Assembly (NCBI GenBank): GCA_964416595.1
Contig: CAYQES010000005.1
Coordinates: forward strand, 62,001 to 126,000
DNA: 64,000 nucleotides
Direction: 5' to 3'
Source: JAKFYM01 sp964416595
GTDB lineage: Bacteria; Bdellovibrionota; UBA1018; CAIPTA01
Shown: positions 7,348-15,480 of the stretch, piece by piece
Layout of the letters: each line of letters opens with the position of its first letter
Numbering within the stretch: the first letter of the stretch is position 1
The notes under the pieces: model-generated
Told to the model about the DNA's origin: nothing
Database searches by the model: none
What the model saw: the letters and a program-made list of their open reading frames with translations, nothing else
Position numbers and translations under genes: made by a program

Positions 7348-8382
7348 ATGAAAAAATTTTTGTTTTACCTTTTTCTCACCCTCCTCATTCCATTGGCTGG
7401 CGCAGGCTATTTATTCTGGGATCTCGTTCCGCAAATCTATAGGGAACCCGCGAAGGCCGCCGTACTCCTGCAAGCGCGCCTGGACCATCGCCTCTACGAT
7501 AATACTTCCTTGGCCTTGCGAACCTTTGCGCTTACTCACTTCCCCTCTATTTTTCCTCTTTATGTGGTTTGCGACCATACAGGGCCAGACGGTAAAATGA
7601 CCACCATCCTGCCAGGTGAAATGATGGAGGCCAAAAACCATGACCTATTACTTTCCTGCTCCCGCGACATTAAAATCCTCTTGCGCAAGGGCAGCAAAAT
7701 AAAAATCAAACAACAATTAATAGATCCACACATTGCGGTCCTGCAAGGCACAGTAGATTTTTTTGTAAATCAATATAATTTACGATTGGCCTCCAACATG
7801 GGAACGCTATTTTTATCAATAGGCGAGGCGCCAGAAAATCATATTACAATTTCGAGAACAGGCGAAACGTACACTTATGCCTGCCAAAAAGGAAAATTAA
7901 ATGTAATTTTGTTTGAAAACCCGCCAGCGAATGATTCTAGTTTTATTTTGGCCAAAAACTGCACAATCACCCTAGCATCGGATATTGGACCCACCCGCAC
8001 GCTAAACGACGGTGACATTGTGAGTAGAAAAAATCTCCTACTAGAAAAAAATCTTTGGCCCAAGGAAAATTTTGCCAAAGTATATGCCCCATTAGCCGTA
8101 GAAGCCCCTAAAGAAATGCCAATAAAAATTCAGTTTCTGCCCACCTCACCCCCTTCAAACAATTGGCGGTTGGTGTGGTCTACCACACGCGCCGGCCCTG
8201 TATCTTGCACCATTTTCGTGAGGAATAGCGAAAAAGGAACTGCCACCCCTGCTCACACTTTCCAATCCAAAGAAAATTCTGGAGAACTATTACTGCAAAA
8301 TACCTTTGCAAAATATTGGACCTCACTATCCTGCAATAGCACCGCTGGCCGCATAGATTCCAACCTCCTCGCGCCACAATAG
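7348..8382 (+). CDS. exported protein with FecR-like central region
   Basis: A 344-residue protein with an N-terminal hydrophobic segment (residues 4-22) acting as signal peptide or anchor. Residues about 100-240 alternate short hydrophobic strands in a pattern resembling FecR-type periplasmic domains (HIAVLQGTVDFFVN, SNMGTLFLSIGE, ITISRTGETYTYACQKGKL, LNDGDIVS); this is a weak resemblance. Three or more Cys in the mature part could form disulfides. ATG 7348 is preferred to the in-frame TTG at 7327 because it gives a standard signal peptide. It is divergent from the riboswitch RNA and more AT-rich than the housekeeping genes. Function unknown. Confidence 0.65.
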   Translation: MKKFLFYLFLTLLIPLAGAGYLFWDLVPQIYREPAKAAVLLQARLDHRLYDNTSLALRTFALTHFPSIFPLYVVCDHTGPDGKMTTILPGEMMEAKNHDLLLSCSRDIKILLRKGSKIKIKQQLIDPHIAVLQGTVDFFVNQYNLRLASNMGTLFLSIGEAPENHITISRTGETYTYACQKGKLNVILFENPPANDSSFILAKNCTITLASDIGPTRTLNDGDIVSRKNLLLEKNLWPKENFAKVYAPLAVEAPKEMPIKIQFLPTSPPSNNWRLVWSTTRAGPVSCTIFVRNSEKGTATPAHTFQSKENSGELLLQNTFAKYWTSLSCNSTAGRIDSNLLAPQ

Positions 8383-8388
8383 AAGATA

Positions 8389-9807
8389 TTATTTTCGTAT
8401 GGGCCAAACCAGCTTTTGTACTTCAAACAGCCCGTTTTTGGTTGTATAAACTTTTTGAAATTTTACCCCTCTTTCCTGAAGGGCCACAACCGCGATCGAT
8501 TGCCTGGAATGGGCACTTACGGGCGTCACATCCAAAACGAGATAACGAATCTTTGGCGACACAAAAGAACCGTGAATATAAACGTCACTGAATGCTTGAG
8601 CATTAATAAAATCAGGCCGTATATATGCGCGATATCGCTCTAAGAGCCAGGCTCCCGGCGTTCTCGGCAACATAATCCCTTTTGTATAACCTTGTGCCAA
8701 AAGTTCTTCGAGCAACTGCAGATAAGAATCGCCCGCGGGCTTATTATAGTTAGCGTAGACCAAACCAGAGTGCTGATGCCATTGTTTAAACACTACACCC
8801 AGACACAGCATAATAAATATTGGATACATAAAAAATCCGCGCTTATGGCTCTTAAATTTCTCTCCAGCTAGCACAACAGCCATAATAAAAAGAGAAACAG
8901 CAACCAACTGATAACGCTCTAACGAAAGTTTAGCAAATCCATGAACAACAAAAGAAAATAAAAGAACTAACGATCCAGCAACTATCAATCCATCCTTGAA
9001 ACTCGAACGTAAGCAAAGCGCCATCAACGCTGGAATGATAAGAAATGAATTCCCCAACAACTGCGAAAACAATTCACCGAAAGTCTGGGAAAAATGGCTC
9101 CAAGTGAAAACAAAATAAGAAGCCTCGGGGGCTGCACCAAAATCTGACTGTGATAAAATCGCATAAGCATGCCATCCCACGGCCACTAGAGTGCCGAGTA
9201 AAATCGAAAACGTGCGGTAGTCTGACTTTAACTGCCTTCGTAAAATTAGGGCCAAGCACATTCCCGCAAAAACGATCGCCGTATTTTCTCTGCTATAGGC
9301 AAATAAAACAGCAAAAAGACAACTGCTCCAATGGTTGGATTGCCAGGAAAGTATAAATAGGCCAAACCAGAATAAAGTGAAGGAATCACCCACCAAAACG
9401 CCTGCGTGTGGCAGGAACGCCATGGAAGAGCACAACAGAAGCAGAAAAATTCCGCTGGCAATAAAAGATTTTGTTTGCCGTAAAACAACCACGGCCATTG
9501 CAGTAGCACCAATGATTGACATCCCAAGAAGTACCCAGCGGTAGGTAAAAATATTGTCAGAAAAAATCAGGCTAAACGCACTCAATACTACGGGAAATAG
9601 CAGGCTACGATCTCTATAGTAATATTCACTCGTGCTTGAAAATAGAGTGCCAAATCCTTCTGACAGTAAATAACGAATGGGCACAAAGTATTGTTTAAGC
9701 TCATCGTGCAAGGGGAATGGAAATAGCTCATCTTTTCGGTAGTAAAAAATCGCCAAAAAAATAAGCACTGAGCTTATCAACCAGAACCAATAACTCGCCC
9801 GTTTCAT
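8389..9807 (-). CDS. polytopic membrane protein, GT-C glycosyltransferase-like
   Basis: A 472-aa protein with about ten hydrophobic segments from residue 5 to about 345 and a soluble C-terminal part. An acidic HDE motif sits in the first extracytoplasmic loop (FPLHDELKQYF, near residue 34), the position of the catalytic acid in GT-C enzymes such as PMT/ArnT. It therefore probably transfers a sugar from a polyprenyl carrier, but the family match is by topology only. It is convergent with the preceding gene (six bases apart) and divergent from the carbamoyltransferase. Base composition is clearly AT-rich. Confidence 0.55.
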   Translation of the reverse strand: MKRASYWFWLISSVLIFLAIFYYRKDELFPFPLHDELKQYFVPIRYLLSEGFGTLFSSTSEYYYRDRSLLFPVVLSAFSLIFSDNIFTYRWVLLGMSIIGATAMAVVVLRQTKSFIASGIFLLLLCSSMAFLPHAGVLVGDSFTLFWFGLFILSWQSNHWSSCLFAVLFAYSRENTAIVFAGMCLALILRRQLKSDYRTFSILLGTLVAVGWHAYAILSQSDFGAAPEASYFVFTWSHFSQTFGELFSQLLGNSFLIIPALMALCLRSSFKDGLIVAGSLVLLFSFVVHGFAKLSLERYQLVAVSLFIMAVVLAGEKFKSHKRGFFMYPIFIMLCLGVVFKQWHQHSGLVYANYNKPAGDSYLQLLEELLAQGYTKGIMLPRTPGAWLLERYRAYIRPDFINAQAFSDVYIHGSFVSPKIRYLVLDVTPVSAHSRQSIAVVALQERGVKFQKVYTTKNGLFEVQKLVWPIRK

Positions 9808-9898
9808 CCATTAAACCTTACACTCAATATTCACTGTAGAAAATATATTAGCCAGTAATTGCCAAGGCCGAAGCAACTAAGATACGCTCACATCGCTT

Positions 9899-11617
9899 AT
9901 GTACACCTTGGGAATAAGTGCATTTTCACACGATTCTGCCGCCGCCCTGATGAAGGGTTCAGAAATCATCGCCCTTATCGAAGAAGAGCGTTTTGACCGC
10001 CGAAAATACTCGGGCGCCTTCCCGGAACAAGCCATTCGCCACTGCTTGGAAATCGGTGGGATCGAGGCCAAGGATATTTCACATATTGCTTTCTTTAAAA
10101 AACCTTTGCTGGAATTAGCCGGGGCTGTAGAGCACGGGATCAAATTTTTCCCAGGAAGCATGAATTTGTTCAAAAAAGCTCCGGGCAGTGGCGCCGTGGT
10201 AGATGAATCTTTTTTTTTAGAACGCTTAGTTAGTTATTTCTCTGCAGAAAAACATCTTCGGAAAAAATTTCCCATAAAAAAAAGCGCCGAATTTCATTTT
10301 GTTGAGCATCACTTTGCCCACGCAGCCAGCGCTTTCTATACAACAGGTTTTAAAGAGAGCGCGATTCTCACATGGGACGGTAGAGGGGAAAAAGCTTCCA
10401 CTGCGGGCTGGTTAGGCAAAGAGAATCAGATTCAAAAAGTTTTTGAAATTAGAATCCCCCATTCATTAGGCCATTTTTATTCGGCCATCACGGCACACCT
10501 AGGTTTTAAACCATTTGCAGATGAATGGAAGATTATGGGCATGTCTGCCTTTGGATCAGACCGTTACCATAAAGATTTTGAACGCCTCTTTTTTCTCCGC
10601 CCGGATGGATCCTATCGCCTGAATCTTCGCTATTTTTCTTTTCAGCACCATGGTGGAAGGAAAATGCTGAGTGCTCTTTTCTTAAAAGAATTTGGCAGGG
10701 CACGTGAGAGCTCTGAAGCACTTACCCAAACTCATTTTGACATCGCTGCTTCCGCACAAAAATCCCTTGAAACCATGGGATTGCATGTGGCTCGCTCCTT
10801 TCAAAAAAAGACCGGATTAGACTCCCTCTGTGTCACTGGTGGAGTGGCCCAAAATATTTTGCTGAACCAACGCCTCATCAACGAATCTGGCTTCAAAGAA
10901 GTTCACATACAGCCCGTTGCCACCGACGCCGGCGCTGCTCTCGGTGCCGCTTTACATGTTTTGAATACTAAATATCCCACAAGCGCGCGAAGTGAAATGA
11001 AATCCCTGTACCTGGGGCCAAGCTACTCCAATCAAGAAATCCAAGAATTCCTAAATCGCTACCAAATCGCCCATGTTGTTGCCGATGATATTTGTTCAGT
11101 CACTGCCCATGCGTTAGCTGCGGGCAAGATCGTGGGTTGGTTTCAAGGCAGAATGGAGGCTGGCCCACGAGCATTAGGGAATCGGAGCCTGCTTGCGAGC
11201 CCACTACGCTTGGAGTTTAAAGAGCGCTTAAATACTCTGGTCAAAAAGAGAGAATTTTTCCGTCCATTTGCCCCGGCTGTACCTGAAGAAGAAGCCCATC
11301 GTTTTTTTACCAGCCTATCCGATAGTAACTGCTTTATGGCGGCAACGGCCCAAGTGCGAAATGAGGCTAAAGAACAAATCCCCGCTGCAATTCAGATAGA
11401 CGGAAGTGCTCGTGTGCAAACAGTGAAAAAAGAAACCAATCCACTCTTCTGGAAGCTACTAAATAAATTTGGGGAAATCACTGGCGTGCCTGTTCTTATT
11501 AATACGTCTTTAAATGATAATGAGCCGATTGTCTGCAGTCCGGATCACGCCATAAAGACTTTTTTGAAAACTAATATTGATCACTTAGCGATCGGCGATT
11601 TCTTCTGTTCAAAATAA
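9899..11617 (+). CDS. carbamoyltransferase, NodU/CmcH family
   Basis: Carbamoyl-phosphate-dependent O-carbamoyltransferase of the NodU/CmcH/TobZ family. The N-terminal Kae1-like domain starts with LGISAFSHDSAAALMKGSEI and EEERFDRRKYSGAFP. The metal/adenylate-site HHFAHAASAF, the TWDGRGE motif and VTGGVAQNILLNQ are all present. The C-terminal domain has EAGPRALGNRSLLASP, RPFAPAVPEEEA and LINTSLNDNEPIVCSP. Length (572 aa) and motif order are complete, so it should be active. Such enzymes decorate antibiotics, Nod factors or surface glycans. The neighbours (GT-C-like protein, methyltransferase) suggest modification of a glycan or a small secreted product here. The ATG is the only start giving the conserved N-terminus. 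Confidence 0.92.
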   Translation: MYTLGISAFSHDSAAALMKGSEIIALIEEERFDRRKYSGAFPEQAIRHCLEIGGIEAKDISHIAFFKKPLLELAGAVEHGIKFFPGSMNLFKKAPGSGAVVDESFFLERLVSYFSAEKHLRKKFPIKKSAEFHFVEHHFAHAASAFYTTGFKESAILTWDGRGEKASTAGWLGKENQIQKVFEIRIPHSLGHFYSAITAHLGFKPFADEWKIMGMSAFGSDRYHKDFERLFFLRPDGSYRLNLRYFSFQHHGGRKMLSALFLKEFGRARESSEALTQTHFDIAASAQKSLETMGLHVARSFQKKTGLDSLCVTGGVAQNILLNQRLINESGFKEVHIQPVATDAGAALGAALHVLNTKYPTSARSEMKSLYLGPSYSNQEIQEFLNRYQIAHVVADDICSVTAHALAAGKIVGWFQGRMEAGPRALGNRSLLASPLRLEFKERLNTLVKKREFFRPFAPAVPEEEAHRFFTSLSDSNCFMAATAQVRNEAKEQIPAAIQIDGSARVQTVKKETNPLFWKLLNKFGEITGVPVLINTSLNDNEPIVCSPDHAIKTFLKTNIDHLAIGDFFCSK

Positions 11618-11624
11618 ATTGGCA

Positions 11625-12377
11625 TTACACTTCGATAATAAAACCGATCATTTGCCCTTTTTTCTCCACCGCAAAATCAACCAACTTCGCGCCCGCTTCA
11701 TGAATCCATGTGGATATCTCCCGCTTCGTGTGGAAACTAGCCTGCGGGGTTAAAATTTGGTCAGCAAACAAAGTGAGGCCAGTTTGCTTATTAATTACTT
11801 TTCCTTGAAGCAGGAAGAAGAGCGGTACAAAATACAAAAAATAAAAAATTGGAAAAATAGTGCTGTAAACAAAGGCTTCTTGTTTCTTATAAAGCCATCT
11901 TATGGGTGCACATAAAAAATACGTAAGATGATATGAACTATATTTTCTATAGACCGAAACATATGCCTTCTTGCCTTTTTTTGTAATGCGAAGCAATTCA
12001 AGAAAGCTTTTTTTCGGATCGGGAGAATGATGGATTACACCGCTGGAAATAGTGAAATCTGAAACTCCGCTAGCAAATCCCAGATGCATATTATTCATCT
12101 CGTACACCTCGAGCCCGAGATCGCGGCAATATTTAACGGCGGGTGCCGATAGATCCGCCCCTATGCATTTGTTGCCCGTTCTTTTTTGCAAAAATTCGCT
12201 CACAAAACCGAGGCCACACCCGATGTCATAGATAACATCCGACTTTTCTAATTGTTTTGCATGCCTAGTACAGAGCATGTTCTCGAAGTATCGGGCTCTG
12301 TCATAATCGAAACGGCCAAACGGATGTTTATTATATAACCTTCTAGTGGCCTCGAGCTTTTCATTCATATTTTGCAC
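11625..12377 (-). CDS. class I SAM-dependent methyltransferase
   Basis: A 250-aa methyltransferase with motif I VIYDIGCGLGFVSEFL, an acidic post-I residue in CIGADLSAPAV, and SGVIHHSPDPKKSFLELLRITK matching motifs II/III of UbiE-like enzymes. A strongly hydrophobic stretch (roughly residues 150-195) is unusual and suggests membrane association or a lipid-linked substrate. The start is GTG 12377 or ATG 12368; neither has a strong ribosome binding site. It is convergent with the carbamoyltransferase (seven bases between stops), so it probably belongs to the same small AT-rich modification locus. Confidence 0.82.
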   Translation of the reverse strand: MQNMNEKLEATRRLYNKHPFGRFDYDRARYFENMLCTRHAKQLEKSDVIYDIGCGLGFVSEFLQKRTGNKCIGADLSAPAVKYCRDLGLEVYEMNNMHLGFASGVSDFTISSGVIHHSPDPKKSFLELLRITKKGKKAYVSVYRKYSSYHLTYFLCAPIRWLYKKQEAFVYSTIFPIFYFLYFVPLFFLLQGKVINKQTGLTLFADQILTPQASFHTKREISTWIHEAGAKLVDFAVEKKGQMIGFIIEV

Positions 12378-12400
12378 AATAGTAGCTACCCTAATATTGC

Positions 12401-12437
12401 TAAATAAAAAGCCTTCCCCGTTGCCGGAAGAAGGCTT
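12401..12437 (-). terminator. Rho-independent terminator after the peroxiredoxin gene
   Basis: A GC-rich hairpin at 12409-12437 (AGCCTTC...GAAGGCT with an inner CCG/CGG) is followed on the minus strand by TTTTTATTTA. It lies 20 bases past the peroxiredoxin stop. Confidence 0.88.
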
Positions 12438-12457
12438 CTCGATTTGAAACCAAAAAA

Positions 12458-13057
12458 CTACTTCTGCTTGCGGAAGTACTCTTGGGAACCTTTAGGATCA
12501 GGCTTCATGGTGTCAGCGCCTTTTTTCCAGTTGGCCGGGCAAACTTCGCCGTGCTTCTCCACGTATTGAAAGGCTTCCAACACACGCAAAGTTTCGTCCA
12601 CAGAGCGGCCCACACCGAGATCATGCACCACTTGGTAAGCTACCTTGCCTTGGGGATTGATGAGGAAGAGCCCTCGCAAAGCCACACCGCCATCCAAAAG
12701 CACTTGGTAAGCGCGAGCTGCATCTTTATTCACATCGGCTAAGAGCGGGAATTTGATATCGCCCAAGCCGCCTTGGTTCTTGGGAGTATTGATCCAAGCT
12801 AGGTGAGAAAATTGGGAATCGATGGAAGCGCCCAAAACTTCGCAGCCCAGTTTTTTGAAATCTTCTACGCGATCAGAGAAAGCGGTAATTTCCGTGGGGC
12901 ACACGAAAGTGAAATCCAAAGGATAGAAAAACAAGCAGAGCCATTTGCCCCGGTAGTCCTTCAAAGAGATCTCTTTGAATTCTTTGTTCACTACGGCTAC
13001 GCCTTTAAAATCCGGCGCATTTTGTTGCACTAGGGGTCTAATCATACTTTCACTCAT
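12458..13057 (-). CDS. 2-Cys peroxiredoxin (AhpC/TSA family)
   Basis: Thiol peroxidase that reduces H2O2 and organic peroxides. The peroxidatic Cys lies in DFTFVCPTEITAFSDR and the resolving Cys in GEVCPANWKKG near the C-terminus, making it a typical 2-Cys Prx1-type enzyme of 199 aa. ATG 13057 is chosen because AAGGAG lies about ten bases upstream; the frame stays open fifteen codons further. The gene is monocistronic with its own terminator. The reductant is not encoded nearby; the thioredoxin reductase at 39,665 could be part of that system. Confidence 0.95.
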   Translation of the reverse strand: MSESMIRPLVQQNAPDFKGVAVVNKEFKEISLKDYRGKWLCLFFYPLDFTFVCPTEITAFSDRVEDFKKLGCEVLGASIDSQFSHLAWINTPKNQGGLGDIKFPLLADVNKDAARAYQVLLDGGVALRGLFLINPQGKVAYQVVHDLGVGRSVDETLRVLEAFQYVEKHGEVCPANWKKGADTMKPDPKGSQEYFRKQK

Positions 13058-13155
13058 AGGTTTGAACTCCTTACTCAAGTATTGAAATCTTGTTCCGGGC
13101 AATATTTGAATAGGTTTTCTCCCAGGTCAAGAACCATATGATATAGGTGGTTTTC

Positions 13156-13797
13156 ATGGGAGCCCAGGAGCAAAGAGTTAAACTAAGCGCGTCATTTTGG
13201 AGCCACGATCTTAGTGTGCCCCTGGGCAGTGATCTATCTCCGGCCTCCCTTTTCCAAAACCACCAGGATTTTCTTGTGGTGGATATTGAAACAAAAACTT
13301 TGGTGGAAGCCGTTGGTGGTTGGAAAAACTTTAAGCAGCTAGAAGTTTCCGTGGCTTGCGCCTACGACTCTAAAACCAAAAAATTCCATTCCTACACGGA
13401 GGATAAGCTCGGGGAGCTAGTAAAACTGGCTCAAGAACGTTTATTGGTTGGCTACAACTTGGTGGGATTCGATCTACCAATTCTAGAAAAATATGGCCTC
13501 CCCCCCGTGAAGGAATTGGATGTTTTCGATATCATGTTGGACGTACACAACGTGAGCGGTTGGAAGTTTGTGAAACTGGAAAAAATCGCCCAAGCCACCC
13601 TCGGCACGGGCAAAAGCGCTGACGGACTCATGGCTGTGGAGTGGTGGAAACAGGGCCAGGTAGATAAGATCATCGAGTACTGCCTGAAAGACGTGGAAGT
13701 AACTCGGGATGTTTTCCTACATGGCTTGAACCAAGGCTACGTGGAAATCATGAAGGCTGATGAGACCAAGGCGCGCTTTACGGTGAATTGGTCCTAA
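13156..13797 (+). CDS. DEDD-type 3'-5' exonuclease/RNase H-like protein
   Basis: RNase H-fold nuclease with the three Exo motifs in order: LVVDIETKTL (ExoI, Asp-Glu), LLVGYNLVGFDLPIL (ExoII, Asp) and IIEYCLKDVEVTRDVFL (ExoIII, Asp). The last resembles the YxxxD form of DnaQ-like enzymes. The closest general group is the predicted 3'-5' exonuclease related to the proofreading domain of family B polymerases. ATG 13156 is preferred over the in-frame GTG at 13147. The next gene's ribosome binding site starts five bases past the stop, so the two are probably cotranscribed although unrelated in function. Confidence 0.75.
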   Translation: MGAQEQRVKLSASFWSHDLSVPLGSDLSPASLFQNHQDFLVVDIETKTLVEAVGGWKNFKQLEVSVACAYDSKTKKFHSYTEDKLGELVKLAQERLLVGYNLVGFDLPILEKYGLPPVKELDVFDIMLDVHNVSGWKFVKLEKIAQATLGTGKSADGLMAVEWWKQGQVDKIIEYCLKDVEVTRDVFLHGLNQGYVEIMKADETKARFTVNWS

Positions 13798-13814
13798 AGC
13801 CAGGAAGGCTTTAC

Positions 13815-15479
13815 GTGAAATCACCTTTGAATCGGCGGGAATTTATCAAATCCTCTGCGCTGCTGGCCATGATGGCCGCATTGCCCGGTTGCCAACACCT
13901 CTCCCCCCGCCGCACCTTTGCTTCCACGGGAAATAATTTTCTACCCAACTCCCCCATTCTTCCGGCCATGGGCTTTAGCAGCTTAGATTTTAATGGCGAC
14001 GCCATGGATCGCCCCCACGATCTCCTTTGGCACAAAGATTCTTACTTAAAATCAAAGGGCGGAATCCCGGCTCCAACGGAAACAGTGCCCCTAGTGGTAG
14101 TGGGTGGAGGAATGTCGGGTCTATTAACGGCTTACTCCCTGCGCTCATACCGCCCAATTGTTCTAGAACAAGCCCCCCAATTCGGCGGCAACTCCAAGGG
14201 TGAATCTTCGGGGAACGCTATTTACTCCATCGGAGCCGCTTACGTAACCGCCATCGATGAAGGCTCCAGTGAAGAAAAGATTTTGAATGAATTGGGCCTG
14301 CTCTCGAAAATGCGGAAAGATTCAGGCGAGGAAGCCACCGTGAATTTCCGTGGCGCTCTGAAAAGCCCCTTCTGGCAAGGCGCCACGGATCCTAATCGTG
14401 CCCAAGAATTTAAAAAAGCCTTCGGTGCATTCAAAAAAGTGTACGACGAAGCCTATCCCGATATTCCCCCGGGCTCCGATAGCGCGATCGACGAACGCCA
14501 ACTAGCAGCCCTCGATGCGATCTCTGCCCTCGAGTGGATGCAAAAAACGATAGTCACTGTGCACCCCCATGTGGAAGAATTCGTGGAACTCTATGCGTGG
14601 TCGTCGTTTGCGGCTTCGATCAATGAACTTTCCGCAGCCCAGCTTTTAAACTTCTTAAGTTCAGATCTTAGCGGCACCCTCACACTTCCGGGCGGCAATG
14701 CGGGCATCACCCAAGCCTTGCACCAAAATCTTCACAATGCACTCGGCGCCAATAATTTACGCTCCGGCGCCTTTGTGATCGACATTCGCTCTAAAGGGGA
14801 TTTTGTGGATGTGTGCTACGAAGATTCTGAGCGCAATCTAAAAACCATTCGCGCCAAGGCCTGCGTGGTGGCTTCCCCAAAATTTGTGGCCAAGCGTTTG
14901 ATCGAAGATTTTAGCGATGCCCAGAAAAAAGCCATCGGGGATTTAACTTACCGGGCCTATTTGGTGGCCAACGTTTTATTAAGCTCACCCTTTCCTTCTC
15001 CTAGCTACGATTTATTTTGCTTGCGTGGGGAACGCCCGCCCGTACAAGTGCCTTTGGAGCCAGAACCTCGCGCCTTCACAGATTTATGTTTCGGCACCTG
15101 GGCCGCCCAAGACCAAACTAATAAATCCGTGCTCACGATTTACAAAGCTTTGCCCTATGATGGGGCCCGTCAGCTTTTATTCCATCCTGATTCCCACCAA
15201 AAACATAAATCCCGGATAGAAGCGGGGCTACCAGAATTATTAACAGCCATCGGACAAACCCCCGATCATGTGCAAGGCATCCGCATGACCCGCTGGGGCC
15301 ATGCTATTCCCGTGGCGAAAAAGGGCTTGTATGCCTCAGGCACTTTAAAAGCCGCGAGCCAGCCACACCGGGGCAATGTATTTTTTGCCAACCAAGACAA
15401 TTGGGCCAATCCCTGTTTTGAAACGGCCTTGGCCGCTTCGGAAGAAGCGGCGGCTGCCGTAAAAAAATTATTAGGCTAA
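13815..15479 (+). CDS. Tat-exported FAD-dependent oxidoreductase, probable lipoprotein
   Basis: Flavoprotein of the amine-oxidase/phytoene-desaturase fold. The N-terminus is a twin-arginine signal (LNRREFIKSSALLAMMAALPG) ending in LPGC, so it may be exported folded and lipidated. The dinucleotide-binding VVVGGGMSGLLTAYSL, LEQAPQFGGNSKG and a C-terminal GNVFFANQDNWANPCFETAL block are visible. The start is GTG 13815, with AGGAAGG seven bases upstream, giving a Tat signal directly after the initiator. An extracytoplasmic flavin oxidase is inferred; the substrate is unknown. The stop is followed within two bases by the convergent UshA-like gene. Confidence 0.8.
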   Translation: MKSPLNRREFIKSSALLAMMAALPGCQHLSPRRTFASTGNNFLPNSPILPAMGFSSLDFNGDAMDRPHDLLWHKDSYLKSKGGIPAPTETVPLVVVGGGMSGLLTAYSLRSYRPIVLEQAPQFGGNSKGESSGNAIYSIGAAYVTAIDEGSSEEKILNELGLLSKMRKDSGEEATVNFRGALKSPFWQGATDPNRAQEFKKAFGAFKKVYDEAYPDIPPGSDSAIDERQLAALDAISALEWMQKTIVTVHPHVEEFVELYAWSSFAASINELSAAQLLNFLSSDLSGTLTLPGGNAGITQALHQNLHNALGANNLRSGAFVIDIRSKGDFVDVCYEDSERNLKTIRAKACVVASPKFVAKRLIEDFSDAQKKAIGDLTYRAYLVANVLLSSPFPSPSYDLFCLRGERPPVQVPLEPEPRAFTDLCFGTWAAQDQTNKSVLTIYKALPYDGARQLLFHPDSHQKHKSRIEAGLPELLTAIGQTPDHVQGIRMTRWGHAIPVAKKGLYASGTLKAASQPHRGNVFFANQDNWANPCFETALAASEEAAAAVKKLLG

Positions 15480-15480
15480 A

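Noticed and set aside
8389..12377. A complete polysaccharide or antibiotic biosynthesis cluster
   Set aside because: Only three relevant enzymes are present and there is no polymerase, flippase, NRPS or PKS, so only a small modification locus is claimed.
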